From positions 40,895-104,894 of the forward strand of contig CAZCZE010000012.1 of NCBI GenBank assembly GCA_964503125.1: DNA of 64,000 nt, written 5' to 3'. A program made the translations under genes and the position numbers. This DNA is from FEN-1219 sp964503125 (GTDB taxonomy: Bacteria > Pseudomonadota > Gammaproteobacteria > Steroidobacterales > Rariloculaceae). Positions within the stretch are counted from its first letter, which is position 1, and each line of letters starts with the position of its first letter. Under the pieces are notes generated by a model that searched no databases, was not told where the DNA came from, and worked only from the letters and a program-made list of their open reading frames with translations. This document shows positions 1 to 8,543 of the stretch, in pieces.

Positions 1-1
1 C

Positions 2-817
2 ATGATGAGCCACACGGCCGCGGTCAACACGAGCCTGTTCTTCAACATCCGCGGCCGCCTGATTTCGACGAGCACGGCCTGCACGTCGGGTAGCCAGGCG
101 ATCGGCTACGCCTACGAGGCGGTCAAGCACGGGGCGCAGCGCGTCATGGTCGCGGGCGGCGCAGAGGAGCTTTCGGCGACGCAAGCGGCCGTGTTCGACA
201 CGTTGTTCGCGACGAGCTGCAAGAACGATGCGCCGAGCACGACGCCGCGGCCGTGGGACCGCGATCGCGACGGTCTCGTCATCGGCGAGGGCGCGGCCAC
301 GCTCGTGCTCGAGGAGTGGGACTCGGCGCAAGCGCGCGGCGCCAAGATCTTGGCCGAGCTCGTCGGGTTCGGCACCAATTGCGATGCGCGCCACGTAACG
401 CAACCGACGCCGGAGACCATGGAGGAGGCGATGCGCCGCGCGCTGCGGGACTCAGGGTTGGGCACATCGGCCATCGGCTACGTGAGCGGCCACGGGACGG
501 CCACCGAGCTCGGCGACATCGCCGAGAGCCATGCGACGCGCGGCGTGCTCGGCGAGCGCATCCCGATCAGCTGCATGAAGAGCTACTTCGGCCACACGCT
601 GGGCGCCTGCGGCGCGCAAGAGGCCTGGCTCGCCATCGAGATGATGAATCGCGAGCAGTTCGCGCCGACGCTGAACCTCGACAACGTCGATCCTCGTTGC
701 GCGAGCCTCGACTACATCGTCGCGAGCTCGCGTGCGATTCAGACCGAATACGTCATGAGCAACAACTTCGCATTCGGCGGCATCAACACTTCGTTGATCT
801 TCCGGCGTGTGTCGTGA
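2..817 (+). CDS. beta-ketoacyl synthase, aryl-polyene type (5' truncated by window edge)
   Basis: Condensing enzyme that extends acyl or polyene chains on an acyl carrier protein; only the C-terminal ~271 residues lie in the window. The full catalytic set is visible: nucleophile Cys in TACTSGSQ (visible residue 27), His in SGHGTAT, and the second His in KSYFGHT. The GGAEEL...AAVFDTLFATS stretch resembles ketosynthases of aryl-polyene/xanthomonadin clusters more than housekeeping FabF; this is family knowledge recalled, not a search. The stop overlaps the next gene (GTGA), a phosphopantetheinyl transferase, which fits the 3' end of a polyene biosynthetic cluster lying mostly to the left. The ATG codons at its left edge are internal, not the start. 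A generic FabF paralogue is the alternative. Confidence 0.85.
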   Translation: MMSHTAAVNTSLFFNIRGRLISTSTACTSGSQAIGYAYEAVKHGAQRVMVAGGAEELSATQAAVFDTLFATSCKNDAPSTTPRPWDRDRDGLVIGEGAATLVLEEWDSAQARGAKILAELVGFGTNCDARHVTQPTPETMEEAMRRALRDSGLGTSAIGYVSGHGTATELGDIAESHATRGVLGERIPISCMKSYFGHTLGACGAQEAWLAIEMMNREQFAPTLNLDNVDPRCASLDYIVASSRAIQTEYVMSNNFAFGGINTSLIFRRVS

Positions 818-1521
818 CGGCCGCAGCAACCGCGGTTCACCTCTACTACGCCGACTGCCGCGCACTCACCGAAGAGATCGCGGCCGCCCTCGTCACGGCC
901 GAAGACCGTGAACGCGTCGGTGCTGCCATGCAGCCGCAGCGCCGCACGGAGTACCTGGCGGGTCGCGCGCTGCTGCGGCACGCGCTCGAGCGCGAGACGG
1001 GGCGCGCTGGCGCCTCGTTCCGGATCCGCGTGTTACCCGACGGCAAGCCCGAGTGCATCGGCGGTCCTGCGATCAGCCTCTCGCACAGCGGCGAGCTCGT
1101 CGTCTGCGCAGTGGCAGAGCGCGGTGCGCTCGGGATCGACGTAGAGACGCGCCGACCGCGGACCGAGCTCGCCGTGATCGCCGAGCGCTACTTCACGCCC
1201 GCCGAAGCCCGTTGGATCGAGACGGATCCCGATGCGCGTTTCCGCATGCTCTGGGTGCTCAAGGAGGCGTATCTCAAGGCGTTGGGGGTGGGGCTTGCGG
1301 GCGGGCTCACGGCCCTCGAGTGCGCCATCGAGCCGCCCGCGATCGTGGCGCACACGGCCGGGGGCGGCGCGCCGCGGCTCGCGCTGTGGTCCGGCCGCGG
1401 CTGTTACATCGGCCTCGCGGTCCTCGACGCACTGCCGCTCGCGATCTCCGTGGAGCGCTTCGCGCCGTCTGTCGAGCCCGATGCGTTCGGGCCGCTCGCC
1501 GCGTTGGCAGCTACCGCGTAG
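814..1521 (+). CDS. 4'-phosphopantetheinyl transferase (Sfp/AcpT superfamily)
   Basis: Transfers the phosphopantetheine arm of CoA onto a serine of carrier proteins, activating the ACP used by the upstream ketosynthase. The 235-residue frame shows the family motifs in order: SLSHS (about 88-92), GIDVE with the Mg-binding Asp109 and Glu111, and the W-x-x-KEAYLKA-x-GxG helix (147-160) with Lys150/Glu151. The GTG start at 814 overlaps the TGA of the ketosynthase in a GTGA junction, implying translational coupling; the same open frame runs further upstream but would sit wholly inside the ketosynthase gene. Its last 11 bp overlap the 3' end of the convergent sulfotransferase gene. Confidence 0.88.
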   Translation: MTAAATAVHLYYADCRALTEEIAAALVTAEDRERVGAAMQPQRRTEYLAGRALLRHALERETGRAGASFRIRVLPDGKPECIGGPAISLSHSGELVVCAVAERGALGIDVETRRPRTELAVIAERYFTPAEARWIETDPDARFRMLWVLKEAYLKALGVGLAGGLTALECAIEPPAIVAHTAGGGAPRLALWSGRGCYIGLAVLDALPLAISVERFAPSVEPDAFGPLAALAATA

Positions 1522-2167
1522 CAGCACGTCGGCGCGTCGCGCCGCGGCCGAAGTCCTCGCGCAGAAACTCCGTGCGGGTGTTCAAGTGCGGAAACGGTGT
1601 GTGCGGCACGAGTAGGTCGAGGAACCGGCACAGCGGCTCCCAGCCCGCGGCGACGTCGTAGACGAGCAGCCGCTCGGCGGCGATCGTATCGATGACGCTG
1701 CGGGTGTGCGCCTCGTAGACGCCGATCGCGTAGGCAGCGTCGTCGGCACGGCCCGCGAACACGCCGTCGAGCACGAGCTCGCGCGTAAGGTCGTAGACCG
1801 CGCGCAGTGCCGACTTCCGCGGCGGCGCTATGGCGGCCGTGTGCGCGAGGATCGTGTCGCGGAAGCTTGAGTACCAAGCCGCGGCCTCGCGCACCGTGAG
1901 GATCACGCGTGCGTCGGGGAAGGCCACGCTAAGCTCGCGCCAGAACGCCGCCGCCGGCCAGTCGACGGCTGCGCGAAAACCTTGGAGCAACGCGCGCCAA
2001 TCGGCCGCGCCGTCGCGCGCGGCCGCGGCCCAGCGCGGCGCTTGCGCGGGATGCCAGGCCACGTCGACCATGTGGTGACACGGCGCTAGCCCAAGCGTCG
2101 TGAGCCCCGCCTTGAGCGACAGCGTGCCCGTGCGGCCGAAGCCCGCGCCGATGATTTGCAGCGTCAC
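1511..2167 (-). CDS. sulfotransferase family protein
   Basis: Predicted cytosolic PAPS-dependent sulfotransferase of the Sulfotransfer_4 type, 218 residues. The N-terminus reads as a beta strand followed directly by the PAPS 5'-phosphosulfate loop (GFGRTGTLSLKAGL), then a W-P-AAAFWREL segment and a DARVILTVRE strand resembling the 3'-phosphate-binding strand of sulfotransferases. I chose the GTG at 2167 because the family starts a few residues before the GFGRTG loop; the upstream open frame is Arg/Pro-rich and non-conserved. The substrate cannot be read from sequence. It is convergent with the polyene-type genes, so a role in that pathway is only a possibility. Family assignment is good, function within the family open. 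Confidence 0.75.
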   Translation of the reverse strand: MTLQIIGAGFGRTGTLSLKAGLTTLGLAPCHHMVDVAWHPAQAPRWAAAARDGAADWRALLQGFRAAVDWPAAAFWRELSVAFPDARVILTVREAAAWYSSFRDTILAHTAAIAPPRKSALRAVYDLTRELVLDGVFAGRADDAAYAIGVYEAHTRSVIDTIAAERLLVYDVAAGWEPLCRFLDLLVPHTPFPHLNTRTEFLREDFGRGATRRRAATR

Positions 2168-2229
2168 GACGCCACCGCCGCCGCGTTCAGCGTCCGGTGA
2201 GGCTGTGCGCCCGCGACGCCGTGCGGCGC

Positions 2230-2826
2230 CTACCAGCTCGCGTCCTCGCTCGGCTTCGCCGGATCGGCCGTGATGTTGAGGACCGCACAGTGGTGGTACG
2301 AGAAGCCGCCTTCGCGGACGCCCGGGTGCTCGGCCATGAACTGGATGACTTGAAGCTGACACCCTTCGCAGGTGATGTTCGGGATCGTGATCTCGGTTTC
2401 CCAGTTAGCCGCCGGCCGCTCGGTGTGCGGCCAGAGCCCGTCGACGAGGATCGGCGGCATCGGCGTCGTCATGACGAACGCCGATTGCGAGCGCAGGCCG
2501 CGCTCGGTGTCGTGCATCGTGACGGCCGGATCGAGCGGCAACAGGTTGCGCTTGCGTGCGAGCGCGATGCGGTAGTGGCCCGGATGAAAGATCGTTTCGT
2601 TGACGACGATCTTGAGCTTGCTGCCGCCCGTCACGGGCGTGACAGCTTCGGTCGGCTCACCGGGATCGGCAAGCGTGCCGCCGCACGGGAATAGCTTTTG
2701 CGGATCGCCACGGTCGTCCTGCGCGAGCCACGAGGCGGGCTCGAGCAGCCTGAAATGAGCGTCGACGGCCGGAGCGACGGCCGCGGCAACGGCAGCCACG
2801 GGCAAACCGAGCATCCACTTCCTCAA
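2230..2826 (-). CDS. secreted polysaccharide monooxygenase-like protein (SCE4755-like)
   Basis: Exported 198-residue protein. A signal peptide (MRKWMLGL... to VDA) is followed at residue 24 by His as the first mature residue (A|HFRLLEP), the arrangement that lets an N-terminal histidine form the copper 'histidine brace' of lytic polysaccharide monooxygenases. Further histidines occur at HPGHYRI (81, 84) and YHHC near the C-terminus; cysteines at 48, in TCEGC and in HHC could make disulfides. It resembles the SCE4755-type LPMO-like family, whose substrate is not established, so oxidative polysaccharide cleavage is an inference; copper transport or another copper role is possible. It lies 62 bp upstream of the sulfotransferase on the same strand and diverges from the pirin gene. 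Confidence 0.72.
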   Translation of the reverse strand: MRKWMLGLPVAAVAAAVAPAVDAHFRLLEPASWLAQDDRGDPQKLFPCGGTLADPGEPTEAVTPVTGGSKLKIVVNETIFHPGHYRIALARKRNLLPLDPAVTMHDTERGLRSQSAFVMTTPMPPILVDGLWPHTERPAANWETEITIPNITCEGCQLQVIQFMAEHPGVREGGFSYHHCAVLNITADPAKPSEDASW

Positions 2827-2989
2827 GGCAGCACCCCCGATCGGGATCGTTTTGGATGCCCGTTATTGTAGCCGTCGCGCGCCGCTGCGCCCATGAAGAT
2901 TTGTCGCACGCGAAGCGTGTTCGCCGGGCGCGCGGGCCTGTATGCTGGCGGCCCCCGACGTACTCTCGGCACGCAACGGAGTGCTTTCC

Positions 2990-3862
2990 ATGGCCGCCAA
3001 GACCATCAAGCGCGCGCACCCGGCGGTGCGCGACGACATCGCCGACCTCACGACGCGTCGGCCCGTGCCGGGGCGCGACGTCGAGCAGATCGATCCGTTC
3101 CTGTTCCTCAATCATCACGGCCCGCAGGTCTACACGCCGCATAACCACGGCTTGCCGTTCGGTCCGCACCCGCACCGCGGCTTCGAGACCGTGACGTTCA
3201 TCCTCACTGGCGAGCTCGCGCACGTCGACAGCGCCGGCCACGAGAGCGTCATCAAGGAAGGCGGGATCCAGTGGATGACCGCCGGCAGCGGGCTCGTGCA
3301 CGCGGAGATCTCGCCCGAGGAGTTCAAGCGCAACGGCGGGCCGCTCGAGATCCTGCAGCTCTGGGTGAACCTGCCGCCGCGGCTCAAGCTGACGGCGCCG
3401 CGCTACGTCGGCCTGCAACGCCCCGACATCCCGGCGATCGCGACGCCCGACGGCAAGGGCACCGTGAGTCTCGTCTCGGGCGAGTATCTCGGCCGTAAAG
3501 GCGGCATGGAGCCGCTGCTCGACATTTTCCTCGCGACCGTGGAGCTTCGAGCCGGCGCGCGCGTCTCGTTCCCCGGCGTTGCCGGGCGCAACGTGTTCCT
3601 CTACGTCGTGCGCGGCGCGATCGCCGTGGCCGGCGCGCCCGCGCCGCACTGGCACCTCATCGAGCTCAATGAGGACGGCGACGCCGTCGACATCGAGGCG
3701 ACGGCCGATGCCGTGCTGCTGTTCGGCCACGCCGAGCCGCTCGGCGCGCCCGTCGTCGCCTACGGGCCGTTCGTCATGAACACGCGCGAGGAGATCATGC
3801 AGGCCATCCACGATTACCAAGCCGGCAAGTTCAACGCGATTCCGGCCGGCGTGCCACAGTGA
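2990..3862 (+). CDS. pirin family protein
   Basis: Cytosolic bicupin of 290 residues. The N-terminal cupin carries the pirin metal site HPHRGFET (about 63-70) with HVDSAGH and HAEI further on, so the iron ligands (His, His, His, Glu) seem present. The C-terminal cupin (about 170-260) lacks an obvious metal set, as usual in the family. Pirins include quercetin 2,3-dioxygenases and transcription cofactors; which applies is not visible. ATG 2990 is chosen because it starts the conserved N-terminus; an upstream in-frame ATG at 2942 adds a poorly structured leader. The stop overlaps the HAD gene in a GTGA junction, so the two are probably co-translated. Confidence 0.88.
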   Translation: MAAKTIKRAHPAVRDDIADLTTRRPVPGRDVEQIDPFLFLNHHGPQVYTPHNHGLPFGPHPHRGFETVTFILTGELAHVDSAGHESVIKEGGIQWMTAGSGLVHAEISPEEFKRNGGPLEILQLWVNLPPRLKLTAPRYVGLQRPDIPAIATPDGKGTVSLVSGEYLGRKGGMEPLLDIFLATVELRAGARVSFPGVAGRNVFLYVVRGAIAVAGAPAPHWHLIELNEDGDAVDIEATADAVLLFGHAEPLGAPVVAYGPFVMNTREEIMQAIHDYQAGKFNAIPAGVPQ

Positions 3863-4479
3863 CGAGCGGCGTGGGCGTTCGGAACATTATCTTCGATTTC
3901 GGCGGCGTGCTCGTGACCTGGCGGCCGCAGGAGATCATCGACTCGTTCTACGCCGACCCCGCGTTGCGCGAGGCCGTGCGCGTGCACGCGTTTCAGCACG
4001 ACGACTGGCTCGAGATGGATCGCGGCACGCTCGACGAGGCGACCGTCGTGCGCCGCTTCGCGGCGCGCATGGGACGGCCCGAAGCGGAGCTCCGCGCGTT
4101 TTTCGCTCACCTGCGCGCGGCGCTCGTGCCGATCGCGCCGACCGTGGCACTGCTCGAGGAGCTACGCGAACGCGGCGTGCGGCTCTATGGCCTCTCGAAC
4201 ATGTCGGAGTCGATCTTCGCCTACCTCCGCGGGCGTCATTCCTTCTTCGAGTGGTTCGACGGCATCGTCGTCTCCGGGGCCGTGAAGCTCGTGAAACCCG
4301 AGCCCGGAATCTACGAGCACCTGCGCGAGCGCCATGCTCTCGATTTCACCGAGTCCGTGTTCCTCGACGACCTGCCGCGCAACGTCGAGGCCGCGCGGCA
4401 GCTCGGGCTACCCGCCATTCGCTTCGAGACGGCCGAGCAAGCCCGGCGCGAGCTCGCGCCGTTGTTGCAGGGCGGCTGA
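3859..4479 (+). CDS. HAD-IA family hydrolase (phosphatase-like)
   Basis: 206-residue haloacid-dehalogenase-superfamily enzyme. Motif I is IIFDFGGVL with nucleophile Asp13; the usual second Asp (DxD) is Gly15, as in the YihX/epoxide-hydrolase-N branch, which is still often phosphatase-active. Motif II is the Ser in YGLSNMS, motif III the Lys in KLVKPEP, and motif IV the acidic pair in VFLDDLPRN. A helical cap lies between motifs I and II, as in subfamily IA. Substrate unknown; sugar-phosphate or small phosphoester hydrolysis is the family norm. GTG start at 3859 overlaps the pirin stop, an arrangement that decides the start. Confidence 0.85.
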   Translation: MTSGVGVRNIIFDFGGVLVTWRPQEIIDSFYADPALREAVRVHAFQHDDWLEMDRGTLDEATVVRRFAARMGRPEAELRAFFAHLRAALVPIAPTVALLEELRERGVRLYGLSNMSESIFAYLRGRHSFFEWFDGIVVSGAVKLVKPEPGIYEHLRERHALDFTESVFLDDLPRNVEAARQLGLPAIRFETAEQARRELAPLLQGG

Positions 4480-4553
4480 CGACGCGCACGCTATACTGCG
4501 CTCCACGATTAACGACGAGGGCGCCCGCACCGGGCGCCACGTGGGGGGGCTCG

Positions 4554-5918
4554 ATGCGCTGGATAGTCGTAGCGTTCGTCTTGGGCAGCGGCTGCGCGTT
4601 TTCGCCGGTCGGGTACGCGCAAGCCGGCTCCGAAGCGCGCCCCAACGTCGTTCTCATCATCACCGACGATCTCGGCTGGGCCGACGTCGGGGCGTACGGA
4701 GCGACGGACGTGCGTACACGGCACATCGATGGCCTCGCGCGCGACGGAATCAAGCTCACGGATTTTTATGCCAACGGCTTGACGTGCACGCCGACTCGCG
4801 CCGGGCTCATCTCGGGCCGGTACCAACAGCGCTTCGCGATCGAGGCGCCCCTGCCGAGCGCGCCGGCTACGGCCGGCGATCGGGGCCTCCGCGCGACGGG
4901 CCGGTCGTTGCCGCAGCTGCTCAAGAACAACGGCTACGCCACGGCGCTCATCGGCAAGTGGCATTTGGGCTACCGGCCCGAGATGAGCCCGAACGCGCAC
5001 GGCTTCGATTACTTCTTCGGCTTGAAGAGCGGTTACCACGATTTCTACACGCACGACGGCGGTGACGGCGAGCCCGACCTCTGGGAGAACGAGCGGCCGA
5101 TCGAGCGAACGGGGTACACCACCGACCTCGTGACCGAGGGCGCCGTGCGCTTCATCGAGCAGCACGCGCGCGAGCCGTTCTTCATCGACATTGCGTACAA
5201 CGCGCCGCACTGGCCTTATCAAGTGCCCGGCACGCCGTCGGTGGCGCCAGGCAACGCTCGCCATGTCATGCCGCACGATGCGGTCACGAGCTCGCGCGCC
5301 GACTACGTCGCGATGGTGGAGCACGTCGATCGCGGCGTCGGTGAGGTGCTTGCCGCGCTGGATCGGTTACAGATCGCCGACCGCACGATCGTGATCTTCA
5401 CGAACGACAACGGCGGCGAGTGGCTCTCGAGCAGCGCGCCGCTCGTGGGGCGCAAGTGGACCGTATGGGAGGGCGGTATTCGCGTGCCGGCGCTCGTTCG
5501 CTGGCCCGGCAGGATCCCGGCCGGCAAGGTGTCCGATCAGGTCGGGATCACGATGGATCTCACGGCCTCGATCCTCGCGATCACGGGCACGCCGGTGCCC
5601 GCCGAAGCGCGGCTCGAAGGCGTGAATCTGTTCCCCGTGTGGGAGGGCAAGGCGCCCGAGCTCGAGCGCACGCTGTTCTGGCGTACCGGAACGGCGAATC
5701 GCAGGCAGGCCGCCGTGCGCCACGGGGACTGGAAGGTGGTCTTCGACGCCGGGCACACGTACGTTTTCAACGTGCGAACCGATGTCAGCGAGCGGCAGGA
5801 TCTCGCCAACCGGCGCCAGGATATCGCGCAACGACTGCAACCGCTGCTCGCGGAGTGGGAGCGTGACGTCGACGCGGAGGCGCGCGCCAACCAGGTCGCG
5901 CCGAGTGGTGGCGGTTGA
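4554..5918 (+). CDS. arylsulfatase-type sulfatase, exported
   Basis: Hydrolyses sulfate esters in the periplasm. The 454-residue protein has a signal peptide (cleavage likely after YAQA), the metal-binding ITDDLGW (Asp38/Asp39), and the sulfatase signature CTPTR with Cys78, the residue converted to formylglycine in type-I sulfatases, followed by GLISGRY. IGKWHLGY and FTNDNGGEW supply the further conserved Lys/His and Asp/Asn metal residues. Activity needs a formylglycine-generating enzyme or anSME, and neither is in this window. The ATG at 4554 is preceded by a G-rich ribosome site (GGGGGGGC) and begins the signal peptide; the open frame upstream overlaps the HAD gene and is rejected. Substrate unknown; choline sulfate or sulfated polysaccharide are candidates. 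Confidence 0.88.
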   Translation: MRWIVVAFVLGSGCAFSPVGYAQAGSEARPNVVLIITDDLGWADVGAYGATDVRTRHIDGLARDGIKLTDFYANGLTCTPTRAGLISGRYQQRFAIEAPLPSAPATAGDRGLRATGRSLPQLLKNNGYATALIGKWHLGYRPEMSPNAHGFDYFFGLKSGYHDFYTHDGGDGEPDLWENERPIERTGYTTDLVTEGAVRFIEQHAREPFFIDIAYNAPHWPYQVPGTPSVAPGNARHVMPHDAVTSSRADYVAMVEHVDRGVGEVLAALDRLQIADRTIVIFTNDNGGEWLSSSAPLVGRKWTVWEGGIRVPALVRWPGRIPAGKVSDQVGITMDLTASILAITGTPVPAEARLEGVNLFPVWEGKAPELERTLFWRTGTANRRQAAVRHGDWKVVFDAGHTYVFNVRTDVSERQDLANRRQDIAQRLQPLLAEWERDVDAEARANQVAPSGGG

Positions 5919-5994
5919 GCGTCGCGGTCCGACCGCGCGGTTGACGACACGCCGCAGTTGGCTGTGCCGTCCGGCGGTGGCACAGTACTGACGT

Positions 5995-6762
5995 ATGCAT
6001 CCTCGCCGCGTCGTCGTCGCGATCGTCATCTGTCTCGTGGGCACGCTCGCGAGTGCCCAGTTCCGGCGTGCGCCTCCCGAGCCCGTGGGCGGCCCGCCCG
6101 AGGCCGAGTTCCACATGGCGCGGCTCGCGTACTACGCTCCGGGCTGCGCCGGCTCGCGCGGCTACTGTAATCCTTGGTGGGCCATCGATTATCCGCAGGC
6201 CGAGGCCCATTTCCTGCCGGCCGTCACGCGCATGACGCGCATCGAGGTGGCGCCCAACAGCCGGCACCTCACGCTCGCCGACGACGGTCTGTTCGATTAC
6301 CCATGGCTGTTCCTCCAGCAGGCGGGGCGCGGCGACTGGGCGCCGCAGGGTGAGGAGCTCGCACGCCTGCGCGAGTATCTCGAGCGCGGCGGCTTCCTGG
6401 TCGTCGACGACTTCCACGGCGAATACGAATGGGCGGCCTTTCGCGAGGCCATCGTCGCGGTCCTGCCGGGGCGGCCGATCGTCGACATCCCGGACGGCGA
6501 CATGCTGCACAGCATCCTGTTCGATCTCGACAAGCGCACGCAGATTCCCGGCGAGCGGCACCTCGGCTGGCAGCAAATGGAAGGGCCGCCGCATTGGCGC
6601 GGCATCTACGACGACCGCGGCCGCCTCATGGTGGCGATGAACCACAACATCGACATGGGCGACGCTTGGGAGCATGCCGACGACGCGCATTACCCGGCGC
6701 CGATGACGGCTACCGCGTATCGGTTCGGCGTCAACTACGTCATCTACGCGATGACCCACTGA
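5995..6762 (+). CDS. exported DUF4159 domain protein
   Basis: 255-residue protein with a cleavable signal peptide (MHPRRVVVAIVICLVGTLASA|Q). The rest is a single DUF4159-like domain: FHMARLAYY at the start, a WWAIDYPQAE segment, a DYPWLFLQ strand, and the hallmark VVDDFHGEYEW, followed by LFDLD and YRFGVNYVIYAMTH at the end. DUF4159 proteins are often encoded near MoxR/DUF58 gene sets and look like degenerate glutamine-amidotransferase folds, with no defined reaction. It stands 76 bp after the sulfatase on the same strand and ends tail-to-tail with the next gene. No function is assigned. Confidence 0.8.
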   Translation: MHPRRVVVAIVICLVGTLASAQFRRAPPEPVGGPPEAEFHMARLAYYAPGCAGSRGYCNPWWAIDYPQAEAHFLPAVTRMTRIEVAPNSRHLTLADDGLFDYPWLFLQQAGRGDWAPQGEELARLREYLERGGFLVVDDFHGEYEWAAFREAIVAVLPGRPIVDIPDGDMLHSILFDLDKRTQIPGERHLGWQQMEGPPHWRGIYDDRGRLMVAMNHNIDMGDAWEHADDAHYPAPMTATAYRFGVNYVIYAMTH

Positions 6763-6777
6763 GCGTGCCGCGCCTCA

Positions 6778-8382
6778 TCACTCTGTAGTAATGACGCGCC
6801 ACTCGCCGCTCGCCGAGTCGAGCTCGTAACGGTCGCTGAGCGGAAAGCCCGGCGCGCGCATCGTCGTCAAGCGATTGTCGAACTCGACGCGCGTGCCGTA
6901 GCGCGGCTCGCTCGCGCTCAACGTTCCGGCGGTCAGGCTGCCGTGGACCAGCAGCGTGCCGCTGCGCCGCGAGTTGTGGCGACGCACGACGAAGCGCTGG
7001 CGGGCGTAGATCGACGCATAGATTTCGAGGTCGCCGGGGCCCGTGATGTCGGGGTCCGCGATCTCGAGCGTTCCTTCGGTCACGAGGCCGAGGTAGTCGT
7101 CCGCGTGCGGGGCGCGCGGATCGCCCGCGTAGTGCAGATCGCCCGTGATGACGATGCGGCTCGGCGAATACACCAGCACCTTGCCGTCGACCGTTCCCTG
7201 CACGTGCAGAGCGACATCGTCCGCCGCGACGAGGTAGAACGGCTCGTCGCCGAGGTCGCGCCGGAACTCATCGGCCGCCGTATCGAGGGCTCGCCAAACG
7301 ACGGCGCCATCGGCGTGAAACGTGAGCGCCGTGTCGCGCTCGAACCGCTGACTTTGCACGGTGGACGCGCTCGCGAACGCGCGCTCGGGCAGGGCGATGC
7401 GCCGCACGCGTGTCTCGATGCCGGCGGGGAACATCTTGCGCCGATTGAGATAACCCAGGCTGTCGCCCGCCGTGCGGAGGTCGCGCGTGTCGGCGACCGT
7501 GACCCGCCCGTTGAAAACGGGCGACTTACGGCCCACACGGTTGACGATGAACGCGGTGTTCGAGTGAAAACGGCCGTCGATGACGTCGTCGTTGAGTCCA
7601 ACCTCGGGGTCCCAGCGGTTCACGAACTGCCCGAAGTTCGAGAACGCGAGCCGCGTCATTCTGAGATCGGTCACGAGCCGTTCGCCGTCGCGCTCCGTCG
7701 TGACCTCGACGGCGAGTTGCTCCATGCCCATGGCGTCCGCCACGCCGAGTGGGCGGAAAACTGCGGTGTACTGCTCGCCGTTATCGCGCCACTTCATCGT
7801 GGCCGGCGTGGCGTCGGCCGCGAACCGGCCGGTCCACGACGACAGGCGGTGGCGCAGAGCGTCTTGCTCCTCGCGCTCGAGCGTGCGGCGAGGGCCAGAG
7901 GGTGGGGCAGCGGACGGTGAGGTGTCCGGAACCTCGCCGCGTACCACGGCCTCCTGCGGTTCCTGCGCCGGCGCTGCGGAGTCGGGCACGACATCGTCCA
8001 CGGCCACTGGCGCGGGCCCGGACTCGGGCTCCGGCGCCGACGGCGCGCTCGGCGGTGCCGGCTCGACCGGCTCGGCGGTCGGGGCCGGTGTGCTGACGAC
8101 GGGCTGCTCGGACGCGCGCGGCGCGGGTCGCGTCTCTCCGTTAGCGGGTGCCGGCACGCGAGGCGTTTCGGCCTCGAGCGCGACGGGCGCGTCGGAGACC
8201 GGTGCGGCCGGGATCTCGGCCGCGCGCGGGACGATCACCGCGGCGATGAAGCTCGCTTCTTCCGAGACCGGCCGATCGCCCGTGCGGACGAGCAGCAGCA
8301 ACGCGAGCAGCACGCCGTGGCCGCAGACGGAGAGCAACGCCGCACGGCTCGGCTGCTTGGCATGCAGCGGCCGCATCGGCAC
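6778..8382 (-). CDS. membrane-anchored, Pro-rich hypothetical protein downstream of pilin
   Basis: 534 residues in three parts. A short cytoplasmic N-terminus and one transmembrane helix (about 14-32, SVCGHGVLLALLLLV) are followed by a long Pro/Ala/Glu linker (about 60-170) like that of TonB. The C-terminal half (about 190-534) is beta-rich with short repetitive strand motifs (LYYAGDP, GTLEIADPDI, LLVHGSLTAGTL), suggesting a beta-helix or pilus-associated passenger. It is not TonB: the TonB C-terminal signature is absent. It follows the pilin gene on the same strand (161 bp apart), so a role in pilus or surface structure assembly is plausible but unproven. Two candidate starts (MPMRP) lie two codons apart. 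Confidence 0.6.
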   Translation of the reverse strand: MPMRPLHAKQPSRAALLSVCGHGVLLALLLLVRTGDRPVSEEASFIAAVIVPRAAEIPAAPVSDAPVALEAETPRVPAPANGETRPAPRASEQPVVSTPAPTAEPVEPAPPSAPSAPEPESGPAPVAVDDVVPDSAAPAQEPQEAVVRGEVPDTSPSAAPPSGPRRTLEREEQDALRHRLSSWTGRFAADATPATMKWRDNGEQYTAVFRPLGVADAMGMEQLAVEVTTERDGERLVTDLRMTRLAFSNFGQFVNRWDPEVGLNDDVIDGRFHSNTAFIVNRVGRKSPVFNGRVTVADTRDLRTAGDSLGYLNRRKMFPAGIETRVRRIALPERAFASASTVQSQRFERDTALTFHADGAVVWRALDTAADEFRRDLGDEPFYLVAADDVALHVQGTVDGKVLVYSPSRIVITGDLHYAGDPRAPHADDYLGLVTEGTLEIADPDITGPGDLEIYASIYARQRFVVRRHNSRRSGTLLVHGSLTAGTLSASEPRYGTRVEFDNRLTTMRAPGFPLSDRYELDSASGEWRVITTE

Positions 8383-8543
8383 TACACCTCAGTTGCTTGG
8401 CCCGGCGAACACGTCGTCAGTGTCGCCGTGTCGTGGGTCCGTGGCAACTGGCGACCCCGCCCATGGGGCGGTCGCCGCCCGGCCTAGCCTGACGAGCGAC
8501 TTGCTTCGGCAAGATGCCCTGACGCGCGTTCGCGCGGCCGCGC

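Noticed and set aside
6778..8382. TonB protein
   Set aside because: It has a TonB-like helix and Pro-rich linker, but the C-terminal domain is long and lacks the TonB signature.
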